64,000 bases of DNA from Roseateles oligotrophus. Its GTDB lineage: Bacteria > Pseudomonadota > Gammaproteobacteria > Burkholderiales > Burkholderiaceae_C. The stretch spans positions 496,001 through 560,000 of the forward strand of contig NZ_JAJIRN010000002.1 of NCBI RefSeq assembly GCF_025717515.1. Reading direction: 5' to 3'. How positions within the stretch are numbered: the first letter of the stretch is position 1; the number at the start of each line of letters is the position of its first letter. The notes beneath the pieces are model-generated. The model saw only the letters and a program-made list of their open reading frames with translations, searched no databases and was not told where the DNA came from. This document shows, in pieces, positions 36,858 through 45,484 of the stretch. A program made the position numbers and the translations under genes.

Positions 36858-38267
36858 ATGAATCAGACCTTGCATGAGCGACTGCACTTGACGCTCGAGT
36901 TGCAGCGAGGCGCTTTCCGGGCCGAAATGAGCCCCAGCCTGAGCGTGCGCCTGGACAGGCTGCAACGCCTGCGAGCGATGACCGCCAAATACAGCGAGGC
37001 CCTGGTGACGGCCATTTCCAGCGACTTCGGCCACCGGGCCAGCCAAGAGACGCTGTTGGCCGACATCTTCACCGTCGAATCGGGCGCCAAGCATGCGCAA
37101 AAGCATCTGAAAGCTTGGATGCGTGCACGCCGCATGCCAACCGCCCTGCATTACCTGCCCGCCAGCAACAAGCTAATGCGCCAGCCGCTCGGCGTGGTCG
37201 GCGTTGTTTCGCCGTGGAACTACCCCTATTACCTGGCGATGGCGCCGGCGCTGGCCGCCTTGGCCGCTGGCAATCGGGTGATGATCAAGCCGTCTGAATT
37301 GACCCCGGCGACCTCGGCCCTGATGGCCAAGATGGTGGCCGAATTCTTCAAGCCGGACGAAATGCAGGTCATCACCGGCGACGCCGAGGTCGGCCGTGCT
37401 TTCACACAGCTGCCTTTTGATCACCTCTTCTTCACCGGCTCCACCGCCGTCGGCCGCCATGTGGCGCAAGCGGCCGCGCAAAACCTGACCCCGGTCACGC
37501 TGGAGCTGGGCGGCAAGAGCCCGGCCATCGTCGACCGCAGCTGCCATTTGAAGCTGACGGCCGAGCGTCTTGCCTACGGCAAACTGCTCAACGCCGGCCA
37601 GACCTGCGTGGCCCCCGACTATCTGCTGGTGCCCAAGGAGATGGTCGAGCCGCTGGCGCAAGAGATCATCGCCGCGATGCAGCGCCTGTTCCCGACGCTG
37701 GAAGGCAACCCCGACTACAGCAGCATCGCCGCCGAGCGCCACCTGACGCGTCTGCAAGGCCTGCTCAGCGACGCCAAGACGCGCGGCGCGCGCCTGCTGC
37801 CCACACATCAAGAGACGCTGTCCGGCCGCAAATTGACGCCGCATCTATTGCTCGACGTCACGGACGAAATGGCCGTGATGCGCGAAGAAATCTTTGGCCC
37901 GCTGCTGCCCATCGTCGGCTACACGCGGGTCGAGGAGGCCTTGGACTACATCAACAAGCATGAGCGGCCTTTGGCGCTGTACTGGTTTGGCCAGGATGCG
38001 GCGGCGCAGCAATATGTGCTGGAGCACAGCCATGCGGGCGGCGTCACCATCAATGATTGCATCTGGCATCTGGGCCAGGAGGAGCAACCCTTCGGCGGTG
38101 TCGGCGCCAGTGGCATGGGCAGTTATCACGGCGAATGGGGCTTTCGCACCTTCAGCAAAGAGAAGCCGGTTTTCACGCAGGCCCGCTTTGCCGGCACCCA
38201 GCTGTTCTACCCGCCCTACGGCAAGACCTTCGCCACGCTCTTGAACCTGCTGAAGAAGATCGTATGA
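36858..38267 (+). CDS. calB: Coniferyl aldehyde dehydrogenase-type ALDH
   Basis: The start at 36858 has a strong ribosome site (TAGGAG, 6 bp spacing) and replaces an upstream frame start. The 469 residues form a class 3-like aldehyde dehydrogenase: VVGVVSPWNYPYYLAMAPAL, the NAD-site FFTGSTAVGRHV, the general base in TLELGGKSP (Glu ~216), the catalytic Cys ~250 in NAGQTCVAPDYLL and FGGVGASGMGSYHGEWGF. The C-terminal hydrophobic-basic tail is typical of the coniferyl-aldehyde dehydrogenase subgroup, which turns aromatic or long aldehydes into acids. It heads a three-gene operon with 4-bp overlaps. Confidence 0.9.
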   Translation: MNQTLHERLHLTLELQRGAFRAEMSPSLSVRLDRLQRLRAMTAKYSEALVTAISSDFGHRASQETLLADIFTVESGAKHAQKHLKAWMRARRMPTALHYLPASNKLMRQPLGVVGVVSPWNYPYYLAMAPALAALAAGNRVMIKPSELTPATSALMAKMVAEFFKPDEMQVITGDAEVGRAFTQLPFDHLFFTGSTAVGRHVAQAAAQNLTPVTLELGGKSPAIVDRSCHLKLTAERLAYGKLLNAGQTCVAPDYLLVPKEMVEPLAQEIIAAMQRLFPTLEGNPDYSSIAAERHLTRLQGLLSDAKTRGARLLPTHQETLSGRKLTPHLLLDVTDEMAVMREEIFGPLLPIVGYTRVEEALDYINKHERPLALYWFGQDAAAQQYVLEHSHAGGVTINDCIWHLGQEEQPFGGVGASGMGSYHGEWGFRTFSKEKPVFTQARFAGTQLFYPPYGKTFATLLNLLKKIV

Positions 38268-38773
38268 AGAGAAGAAGCCTGCTGAAATTGGGTCTGGGCG
38301 GCGCCGTGCTGCTCGGTGTGGTCGGCGGTGGCATGGCCTTGCTGCGCCCTGGCCTGGTGGGCAAGCAAATGAGCCCGTCCGCGCGCGAACTGATGCGTGC
38401 GGTGGCGCTGAGCGTCATGGACGGACTCTGGCCCACCGAAGGGCCGGCCCGAGACGCGGCCGTGCAAGCCCATCTGGACCGGGTTGACGCCAATATCGGC
38501 GGCTATCCTGCGGCCGTAAGGGCCGAGCTCTCGCAGCTCTTCGCCTTGCTGGGCAGCAGTGGCGGGCGACTGGCCCTGATAGGCATGAGCCAGGATTGGC
38601 GAGAGGCCAGCGCGGCCGAGATTCAAAAAACCTTGAATGAGTTGCGCCTCTCAAGCCTAGATGTACGCCAGCAGATCTACCACGCGCTGCGCGATCTCAA
38701 CACCATCGCCTTCTTCACCGAGCCCGACCATTGGTCGCTGACCGGCTACCCCGGACCGAGACAAATTCCATGA
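38264..38773 (+). CDS. Tat-exported small subunit-like protein
   Basis: The gene starts inside the previous stop (ATGA) and ends inside the next start (ATGA). The 169 residues begin with a twin-arginine signal, MKRRSLLKLGLGGAVLLGVV. The mature part is helical (SARELMRAVALSVMDGLWPT, RQQIYHALRDLNTIAFFTEP) and ends with HWSLTGYPGPRQIP. This WxxTGYPGP-like tail is typical of gluconate 2-dehydrogenase subunit 3-like small subunits. These escort the FAD-binding GMC subunit through Tat and assist its maturation. The downstream GMC protein has no signal of its own, which supports this role. Confidence 0.8.
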   Translation: MKRRSLLKLGLGGAVLLGVVGGGMALLRPGLVGKQMSPSARELMRAVALSVMDGLWPTEGPARDAAVQAHLDRVDANIGGYPAAVRAELSQLFALLGSSGGRLALIGMSQDWREASAAEIQKTLNELRLSSLDVRQQIYHALRDLNTIAFFTEPDHWSLTGYPGPRQIP

Positions 38774-40380
38774 GCAGTATTGTTGATCCCATCAAGCAAG
38801 GGCTGGAGCGCGGCTGGAAAGTAATGGGTGCGGGCCATGCTGCCTTGCCGCCCGCATTCGACTGCGATGTCGTCATCATCGGCAGCGGCGCCGGCGCCGG
38901 CATAACGGCCGAATTGCTCGCCAAGGCCGGCCTCAAGATCATCATCGTTGAAGAAGGCCCGCTGCGCTCCAGCTCCGACTTCAAACAGCGTGAAGCCACC
39001 GCCTACGCCGAGCTCTACCAGGAAGGCGCCGGGCGCAAGACCACCGACCAGGCGATGAACATCCTGCAGGGCCGCTGCGTCGGCGGCAGCACCACCGTCA
39101 ACTGGACCGGCTCCTTCCGCACGCCGCCCGATGCTTTGGCGCAATGGGTCAAGGAGTTCGGTTTGAGCGATTGCAGCCCGGAAAAGCTCGCCCCCTGGTT
39201 CGAACAGGTCGAAAAGCGCCTCAATATCAGCGACTGGCTCGCCGAGCCGAATGGCAATAACGACGCCTTGCGCCGGGGCACGCTCAAGCTCGGCATTTCG
39301 AGCAAGGTCGTGCAGCGTAACGTCAAGGGTTGCTGGAACCTGGGCTCCTGCGGCATGGGCTGCCCGACCAATGCCAAACAGTCGATGCTGGTGACCACCA
39401 TACCGGCGGCGCTGGATCTTGGCGCGACGCTCTTGGTCCAAACGCGGGCCCAGCGCCTGCTTCTGCAGGGCAGCAGCGTGCAAGCCTTGCTGTGCCAGCC
39501 GATCGATCTGGATGGCTCGGCCAATGGCCCGGAACTGCGCATCACGGCCCGCCATTTCGTCATCGCCGGTGGCGCCATCAACTCGCCCGCCCTGCTGCTG
39601 CGCTCGAACGCACCCGACCCTCACAGCCTGCTCGGCAAGCGGACGTTTCTGCACCCGACCGTGGCCAATCACGCCCAGATGCCAGCACCGGTTGAAGGCT
39701 GGGCCGGCGCGCCGCTGAGCGTCTTCTCCGACCATTTCCTGCACCAGGGCCCGGTTGATGGGCCGATCGGCTACAAGTTGGAAGTAGCACCCGTTCACCC
39801 CGGCTTTGCGATGACCAATCTGGGCGGTGTGGGGCCGACGCTGGCCGAGCGCGCCAAGCTGATGCCTTATGCCAACGTGATGATTGGGCTGCTGCGCGAT
39901 GGCTTCCATGCGGAATCAAGCGGCGGCGCGGTCAGTTTGAAAAGCGACGGCAGCCCGCAGCTGAACTACCCGCTGAACGCCTATTTGCTCGACGGCGCGC
40001 GGCGCGCGCATTTGAGCATGACCGAGATCCAGTTCGCCGCCGGGGCAAAAACCGTGCGGCCGGTGCATGAACTGGCACGCGACTATGGCTCATGGGCCGA
40101 GGCCAAGGAGGCCATCCGGCAACTGCCCTACAAACCCTTCATCACCACCGTAGGCAGCGCCCATGTGATGGGCGGCTGCCGGATGGCGGCGGACGCCGGG
40201 CGGGGCGTGGTGCGCCCGGACGGCCAACATTGGCAGCTCGACAACCTGTCCGTGCATGACGGCTCGGTCTTCCCCACCAGCATAGGCGCCAACCCACAGT
40301 TGTCGGTCTATGGGCAGGCCGCCAGGATGGCGACCGGTTTGGCCAAACGCCTGGCAGCCAAGGATGTGCAGCTGGTTTAA
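38770..40380 (+). CDS. GMC family FAD-dependent oxidoreductase
   Basis: The 536-residue protein begins MSSIVDPIKQGLERGWKVMG, then the FAD motif CDVVIIGSGAGAGITAELLA (~residues 32-51) and GRCVGGSTTVNWTGSFRTP. A cysteine cluster GCWNLGSCGMGCPTNAKQSM (~residues 191-210) follows. The C-terminal domain has the active-site region VGSAHVMGGCRMAADAGRGV and LSVHDGSVFPTSIGANPQLS. The Cys cluster resembles that of bacterial GMC dehydrogenases and long-chain alcohol oxidases and may hold an Fe-S cluster. No cytochrome c subunit follows, so the electron acceptor is open. It is likely exported with the Tat small subunit. Confidence 0.9.
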   Translation: MSSIVDPIKQGLERGWKVMGAGHAALPPAFDCDVVIIGSGAGAGITAELLAKAGLKIIIVEEGPLRSSSDFKQREATAYAELYQEGAGRKTTDQAMNILQGRCVGGSTTVNWTGSFRTPPDALAQWVKEFGLSDCSPEKLAPWFEQVEKRLNISDWLAEPNGNNDALRRGTLKLGISSKVVQRNVKGCWNLGSCGMGCPTNAKQSMLVTTIPAALDLGATLLVQTRAQRLLLQGSSVQALLCQPIDLDGSANGPELRITARHFVIAGGAINSPALLLRSNAPDPHSLLGKRTFLHPTVANHAQMPAPVEGWAGAPLSVFSDHFLHQGPVDGPIGYKLEVAPVHPGFAMTNLGGVGPTLAERAKLMPYANVMIGLLRDGFHAESSGGAVSLKSDGSPQLNYPLNAYLLDGARRAHLSMTEIQFAAGAKTVRPVHELARDYGSWAEAKEAIRQLPYKPFITTVGSAHVMGGCRMAADAGRGVVRPDGQHWQLDNLSVHDGSVFPTSIGANPQLSVYGQAARMATGLAKRLAAKDVQLV

Positions 40381-40450
40381 TACGCTCGGCGTCAGAGCGG
40401 ACTATTCAAAATCTGCGCGCCAAGCCGAATACTCAAACCCCGCGCAGAGA

Positions 40451-40660
40451 ATGAACACACCGCCCGAAGGTCTTCCAATCTACCGGCTGCTGACCGGCAA
40501 AGACGACGCCAATTTTTGTCGCCGCGTCAGTGAGGCCATCGCGCTCGGCTACAAGCTCTATGGGTCGCCTGCGGCCACCTTCAACGGCCAGGACGTCATC
40601 GTTGCACAGGCGCTGCTATGGCCGCGCATCGAGCCGGATAGCCCGACGCAAGAGCTGTAG
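40451..40660 (+). CDS. DUF1737 small protein
   Basis: The 69 residues (MNTPPEGLPIYRLLTGKDDA) form one DUF1737-like unit: a strand (LPIYRLLTG), a helix (DANFCRRVSEAIALGYKLYG) and a second strand pair (ATFNGQDVIVAQALLW). In this family a short protein of this pattern occurs alone or as a domain; its role is unknown. The start at 40451 gives the typical N-terminus; longer frames overlap GMC. Confidence 0.7.
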   Translation: MNTPPEGLPIYRLLTGKDDANFCRRVSEAIALGYKLYGSPAATFNGQDVIVAQALLWPRIEPDSPTQEL

Positions 40661-40728
40661 TCCGCGCTCTGCCGCATGGCATGTTCAGAGCGCCAGCGAA
40701 ATCATTCTGAAGCGCCTAGACTGCCGCC

Positions 40729-41721
40729 ATGACGCCGCTCTCCATTCTTGACCTTGCCCCCATCGTCGAAGGCAGCAACGCTGCCGCTGCCCTGGCCAAT
40801 AGCATCGCCTTGGTCTGCCATGCCGAGCCCTTAGGCTATCGGCGCTTCTGGGTCGCCGAACACCACAATATGGACGGCATCGCCAGTTCGGCCACGGCGG
40901 TGGTGATCGGTCAATTGGCGGCCGCGACGCAGAAGATTCGGGTCGGTGCCGGCGGCATCATGCTGCCCAATCATGCGCCGCTGGTGATTGCCGAGCAGTT
41001 CGGCACGCTGGCCACCTTCTTCCCCGGCCGTATCGATCTGGGCCTGGGCCGCGCGCCTGGCACCGACGGGCCGACGATGCGGGCGCTGCGCCGTCATCTG
41101 GACCGTGCGGGCGAAGATCGATTCCCCGAGGATGTCATCGAGTTGCAGAGTTATCTGGCGCCGGAGCGCGAGGGTCAGGTCGTGCGCGCGGTGCCCGGTC
41201 AGGGCACCGAGGTGCCGATCTGGCTGCTCGGCTCTAGTCTTTACAGTGCGCAGCTGGCCGCCTATCTGGGCCTGCCCTTTGCCTTCGCCTCGCATTTCGC
41301 GCCGGAGATGCTGATGCAGGCCTTGGAGCTATACCGCAGCCAATACCGGCCCAGCCCGAGCCACCCCAAGCCCTACGCGATGATGGGCATCAACATCATC
41401 GTCGGCGACAGCGACGCCGAGGCCCGCTACCTATACACCTCGCTGCAACAGCGCTTCTTGGGCATGCAGCGCGGCAAACGCGGCCTATTGCCGCGGCCGG
41501 TAGACAGCATGGCGGGCTTGTGGAGCGCGGCGGAGCAGGCCGGCGTTGAGCGCATGTTGGCCGAGTCGCTGCTTGGCTCACCCGCCACGGTGGCCGCCGG
41601 CCTGCGGGCGACGCAGGCGCGCACCGGCGTGGACGAGTTCATCGTCGCCTGCGCGGTGCATGACGCGCAGGCCAGACTGCGTTCCTACCAACTACTGGCG
41701 GAGTTGAATCTCGGCGCTTGA
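40729..41721 (+). CDS. LLM-class (luciferase-like) flavin monooxygenase
   Basis: The 330-residue protein follows the bacterial luciferase-like barrel pattern: [20 protein letters not shown] (~residues 36-55), [20 protein letters not shown] (~77-96) and [20 protein letters not shown] (~103-122). [20 protein letters not shown] and the C-terminal GVDEFIVAC complete the barrel. These sites bind reduced FMN and substrate. Its close relatives are small LLM-class oxidoreductases with no assigned substrate (MsnO8-like). It appears monocistronic, ending before a hairpin pair. Confidence 0.9.
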   Translation: MTPLSILDLAPIVEGSNAAAALANSIALVCHAEPLGYRRFWVAEHHNMDGIASSATAVVIGQLAAATQKIRVGAGGIMLPNHAPLVIAEQFGTLATFFPGRIDLGLGRAPGTDGPTMRALRRHLDRAGEDRFPEDVIELQSYLAPEREGQVVRAVPGQGTEVPIWLLGSSLYSAQLAAYLGLPFAFASHFAPEMLMQALELYRSQYRPSPSHPKPYAMMGINIIVGDSDAEARYLYTSLQQRFLGMQRGKRGLLPRPVDSMAGLWSAAEQAGVERMLAESLLGSPATVAAGLRATQARTGVDEFIVACAVHDAQARLRSYQLLAELNLGA

Positions 41722-41797
41722 GCCAAGACCAATCACGCCTTGCCCGCCCCGCCGCACTGGAGTTTGGAGCGGCGCGGGCTGAGTTCGATGGCGGCAA

Positions 41798-41837
41798 GAC
41801 CCGCCGCAATGGCGGGTCGGCTTGCCCCAATGGCAAG
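41798..41837. terminator. Two tandem hairpins between convergent genes
   Basis: GACCCGCC-GCAAT-GGCGGGTC (perfect 8-bp stem) is followed by CTTGCC-CCAAT-GGCAAG (6-bp stem). They sit between the convergent LLM gene and the metalloprotease gene, and may serve as a bidirectional terminator although T-runs are lacking. Confidence 0.6.
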
Positions 41838-41845
41838 CTCTACGG

Positions 41846-43147
41846 TTAGGCGCGAGCGCCGCGCCGGCGGCTCAAAAAGCCACCGATGATGCCAAAGCCC
41901 AAGAGCAATTGCGCCCAGGTTGCTGGCTCGGGCACGGCGACCACGGTGGCCACACCGTCCATCGCGTAAATTTGCGCCGTGTCCATGCTGTAGTTCTTCT
42001 TCTGCAGCACATCGCCATCGAGATTCCAGCCCATCGCGTCAAAGGCCGCCAGATCGTTCTGCGTCACATTGCCGGTGTGGCAAGGTGAAGCCGTGGGGTC
42101 CATGATGCCGATCGCGCGGGAGGACTGGAAGCACATGCCGTCGCCGTCCAGCGCGCCCAGATTGTCCTTCCAATGCGAGGCCTGGCTGCCGTCGCCGTTG
42201 AACTGGCCGGTCGAGAAGAAGGCGGCTTCTTGATCGTTGTCGGGCAGGTTGAAGACCTTATTGCCGTCGATCGAGAAGAAGGCCGTGCGGTCGGCGCCCC
42301 ATTGCAACTGGCGGCTGCCATCGGCATTCAAGCCATTGCCATAACGGAACAGATCGAGGGTGCTGCCGATCGCGAAGTCATCGATATTGGTGGTGCCGAA
42401 GGCGCCGGCCTCGAAGGCGTCGGCCGCCGGGCCTGGGCCCTTCTTGCTGCGGCCGAGCGCGTCAAATGAATCGGTGCCACTGACGAAGCCTAGCGCATGG
42501 CCCAACTCATGCACGGCCACGGCGGTGAAGTCATAGAGGCCCGCGCCGATGCCGTTGGTCGGGTTGAAATCGAAGCCAAAGCTCGAGCTGAAGGTGATGT
42601 TGGCGTCATAACGCTCGGCCCGGGGGTCCAGCTGCAGACCCAGCGCCTTGACGACCGATTGGTTGACCCACAGCGCTTGATTGATGCCGTTATTGCCGTT
42701 TGATAGTCGGCTCGCGCCGCCCACATCGACGCCGAAACTCTTGGCCGGGTCGAGATAACCATTGACGCGCATGGCCAGGCTGCCGTACTCGTTGAGCTTG
42801 GAGAGGTTCTTGACGGCGATGCTGTCCAGCGCACTATTGCCGGTGGCTGCCAGGCTGGCATAGACATCGGCAACATTCACCGCCTGACCTGCGCTACCGG
42901 CTTGGCCCAGGACACCCGCGTCCAGCGCGGCGAAAGAAATATTGATATTGATCGTCGCGTCGTTGGTCAGCGTCTTGTTCCAGTAGTTCGCGGCCTTCTG
43001 GAACGCCAGCAGCGCATCCGCACCATTCGGGGCGATGGCGAAGCTATTGCTGGTGTCGTGCAAAACGATATTGGCTGCGCCGGCCGGTGCCATGCACACG
43101 ACGGCCGCGGCGGCCGCGATCAGGTTCAGGAGGTTGATTTTTTTCAT
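41846..43147 (-). CDS. Exported zinc metalloprotease with PEP-CTERM anchor
   Basis: A 433-residue protein with a Sec signal (MKKINLLNLIAAAAAVVCMA, end near AGAA). A zinc motif HELGHALGF lies near residue 213, inside FTAVAVHELGHALGFVSGTD, the metzincin-type HExxH-xxG context. The C-terminus has VPEPATWAQLLLGFGIIGGF and a basic RRRGARA end, the PEP-CTERM signal for exosortase. The overall order matches the NF038122-type PEP-CTERM metalloproteases, as I recall them. It presumably acts at the cell surface. It is the second PEP-CTERM protein in 10 kb. Confidence 0.88.
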   Translation of the reverse strand: MKKINLLNLIAAAAAVVCMAPAGAANIVLHDTSNSFAIAPNGADALLAFQKAANYWNKTLTNDATININISFAALDAGVLGQAGSAGQAVNVADVYASLAATGNSALDSIAVKNLSKLNEYGSLAMRVNGYLDPAKSFGVDVGGASRLSNGNNGINQALWVNQSVVKALGLQLDPRAERYDANITFSSSFGFDFNPTNGIGAGLYDFTAVAVHELGHALGFVSGTDSFDALGRSKKGPGPAADAFEAGAFGTTNIDDFAIGSTLDLFRYGNGLNADGSRQLQWGADRTAFFSIDGNKVFNLPDNDQEAAFFSTGQFNGDGSQASHWKDNLGALDGDGMCFQSSRAIGIMDPTASPCHTGNVTQNDLAAFDAMGWNLDGDVLQKKNYSMDTAQIYAMDGVATVVAVPEPATWAQLLLGFGIIGGFLSRRRGARA

Positions 43148-43377
43148 TTGCTTGCAGTCCGTCGGGCTAGGGGTTGGGCAGAAAGGATTGGCAAGTCATT
43201 GCCGCTCCCCAATTCAGGCATCCGACTATATTTAATTAATTCACCCATGTGAAACGTCACCCCCTCAAGTTGAGTGCGGGTTTTTACTCTGGTATTTACC
43301 CTTGGTCTAACGACTATTTGCTTAGGCAACGACCCTCAATCCGGTCCGCGCCTTGAGTGGCAAACCTTGAATCTATG

Positions 43378-44274
43378 TCAGGGCATCTGCAGGGTCAGCG
43401 CCAAGTGACCATAGACGGCTGAGACGCGGCGCAGATGGCGGGACTCGGGATGGGTCAGCAACCATAGCTCGGTCTCGCATTCGTCCAGCGGCTCGGTCAA
43501 GCGGATCACATCGCTGCGCCCTTCGGCCAGGAACAAGGGAGCGATGCCCACACCCATGCCCAGCGCCACCAACTCCAGCACCGACAAAATGCTGCCGACC
43601 CGGTAGCGCGGCAGGACCTTGGGGAAGTTCCTTTTGCGCCAAACCACCGACGGATGCTCGGGCAGCGCCTCGTCGGGCGCGATCCAGTCGACCCGGCCGG
43701 CCTCGACATCGGCGAGTTTGATGTTGGGCTTGGCGGCCTGTTTGGCCTTGGCCGCATACAGCGCGACCCGGATCGGCCCGATCTGTTTGCCCACCAAATG
43801 CTGGGGCGGGCGCTTGGTGGCGCGCACGGCGATGTCGGCGTCGCGCCTGGTCAGGCTGACCAACTCATTGCCGGTGTGCAAGTCAAAGCCCAGCAAGGGA
43901 TGAAGCAGCTGCAAGCTGCGCAAGGCCGGCGCCACCAGGCCGTGCAAGATGGTGTCGGTGCTGCTGATACGCACGAGGCCGGAGACTTGCGACGGCGCCG
44001 TCTCGACGGCATTGCGCGCCGCCTCCAGCGTCGCCTCCAATTGCTCGGCATGTTCGGCCAACTGCGCCGCCAACTCGGTCGCGATATAGCCGGCGCGCGA
44101 GCGCTCGAACAAGGCCCGCCCCAAACCGCGCTCGATGCGCTGCAGCGAGCGGAACACCGTCGAAGCATCGGCGCCGACGCGCTCGCCGGCACCGGCCAGG
44201 CTACTGCCGCGCACCAAGGCCAGCACCACGGCCAAGTCGGCCGGCGTCATTTTGTATTGCGTCTTTGCAATCAT
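43378..44274 (-). CDS. LysR-family transcriptional regulator
   Basis: The 298 residues show a LysR-type helix-turn-helix (TPADLAVVLALVRGSSLAGA; GADASTVFRSLQRIERGLGR; LFERSRAGY, residues ~9-62) with a less typical recognition helix, VFRSLQ. The effector domain follows (VRISSTDTILHGLVAPALRS; LALGMGVGIAPLFLAEGR). It lies divergently from the DoxX-GST pair over 78 bp and probably regulates it. An ATG at 44250 is an alternative start. The inducer is unknown. Confidence 0.9.
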   Translation of the reverse strand: MIAKTQYKMTPADLAVVLALVRGSSLAGAGERVGADASTVFRSLQRIERGLGRALFERSRAGYIATELAAQLAEHAEQLEATLEAARNAVETAPSQVSGLVRISSTDTILHGLVAPALRSLQLLHPLLGFDLHTGNELVSLTRRDADIAVRATKRPPQHLVGKQIGPIRVALYAAKAKQAAKPNIKLADVEAGRVDWIAPDEALPEHPSVVWRKRNFPKVLPRYRVGSILSVLELVALGMGVGIAPLFLAEGRSDVIRLTEPLDECETELWLLTHPESRHLRRVSAVYGHLALTLQMP

Positions 44275-44352
44275 TTACTGCCACCCTGCCTATTAACATT
44301 TCAATTGCGCAATCCTACAGTGAAGCCCTGTCTACCCACCCGGAGTTTCTTC

Positions 44353-44799
44353 ATGAACACATCAAACGCCACACAACAACTCGGCATCACCGTCCTGCGC
44401 CTCAGCCTGGCCGCCATGTGGATCTCGCACGCGCTGCTCAAATTGCTGGTCTTCACGCTGCCCGGCACCGCCCAATACTTCGCCAGCATCGGCTTTGCCG
44501 GCTGGCTCGCCTACCCGGTCTTTGCCTTCGAGTTGCTGGGCGGCGTCGCGCTACTGCTCGGCCTCTACGCTCGCCAGGTCGCGCTGGCCCTGCTGCCGGT
44601 GATGGCGGTGGCCGCCTGGGTGCATCTGCCCAATGGCTGGGTCCACACCAGCGCCGGCGGCGGCTGGGAGTACCCGGTCTTTCTGATGGCCGCGTCGGTC
44701 GCGCTGTACTTGCTGGGTGACGGCGCCGCCGCGCTCAAACGCAGCCCGGCGCTGCTGCCGGCTTTCATCTTCGGTGACGCAATGGATGCGACGAAATGA
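44353..44799 (+). CDS. DoxX family membrane protein
   Basis: From ATG 44353 (CGGAG upstream) the 148-residue protein has four hydrophobic helices: ITVLRLSLAAMWISHALLKL, LAYPVFAFELLGGVALLLGL, VALALLPVMAVAAWVHLP and VFLMAASVALYLLGDGAAAL. This is the DoxX fold. DoxX proteins are small inner-membrane proteins linked to redox or thiol metabolism. It overlaps the following GST gene by 4 bp, and that pairing together with the divergent LysR suggests a detoxification unit. Confidence 0.85.
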   Translation: MNTSNATQQLGITVLRLSLAAMWISHALLKLLVFTLPGTAQYFASIGFAGWLAYPVFAFELLGGVALLLGLYARQVALALLPVMAVAAWVHLPNGWVHTSAGGGWEYPVFLMAASVALYLLGDGAAALKRSPALLPAFIFGDAMDATK

Positions 44800-45482
44800 G
44801 CGGCCCCTTGCTGCTGGTCTCGCACCTGCTCTGCCCCTATGTGCAACGCGTGGCCATCGTCTTGGCCGAGAAGGGCCTCGCCTTCGAGCGGCGCGACATC
44901 GATCTGGCCCACAAGCCCGACTGGTTTTTGAAGCTATCGCCCTTGGGCAAGACGCCGCTGCTGCTGGACGGCGACGCGGCCATCTTCGAATCGGCAGTGA
45001 TTTGCGAATACCTGGACGAGACCGCCCTGCCCCGCCTGCACCCCAGCAATGCCTTGCTACGCGCCCAGCACCGGGCTTGGATGGAGTTCGGCTCGGCCTT
45101 GCTGAAAACGATTGCGGGCTTCTACAGCGCGCAGGACGAGGCCGCGCTGGCCGCCCGTGCCGCCGAGATCAGGCTGCGTCTTGAGCAGCTTGAGGCGCAG
45201 CTCACCGAGGGACCGTACTTCGCAGGAGCCAGTTTCAACATCGTCGACGCGGTGTTCGCACCGATACTGCGTTACTTCGACGTGTTCGACAACATAGCCG
45301 GCGCGGCCGACTTTGGCTTCTGGACTGGCCTGCCAAAGCTGCAGCGCTGGCGCCGGCAATTGGCCGCCCGGCCCTCGGTGGTCGCTGCGGCGCAGCCAGA
45401 CTACCCGCAGCGTTTGCAAGAATTTCTACTCGCCCGCCAGGGGGCTTTGGCGGGCCGCATGCTGGCGAGGCAGTTGGTATAG
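44796..45482 (+). CDS. Glutathione S-transferase
   Basis: The 228 residues start MSGPLLLVSHLLCPYVQRVA, with the catalytic-type Ser/Cys site in the CPY segment, then PLGKTPLLL (cis-Pro loop) and DGDAAIFESAVICEYLDE. The helical C-terminal domain contains FAGASFNIVDAVFAPILRYF. The CPYVQR active site resembles omega/beta-type GSTs with thiol transferase or dehalogenase-like activity. It is coupled to the DoxX gene, and its own stop lies 3 bp before the convergent TetR stop. Confidence 0.92.
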   Translation: MSGPLLLVSHLLCPYVQRVAIVLAEKGLAFERRDIDLAHKPDWFLKLSPLGKTPLLLDGDAAIFESAVICEYLDETALPRLHPSNALLRAQHRAWMEFGSALLKTIAGFYSAQDEAALAARAAEIRLRLEQLEAQLTEGPYFAGASFNIVDAVFAPILRYFDVFDNIAGAADFGFWTGLPKLQRWRRQLAARPSVVAAAQPDYPQRLQEFLLARQGALAGRMLARQLV

Positions 45483-45484
45483 CG

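Noticed and set aside
43183-43200. A sigma-54-like site upstream of the PEP-CTERM metalloprotease
   Set aside because: GG and GC are one base too close on either strand for a -24/-12 promoter.
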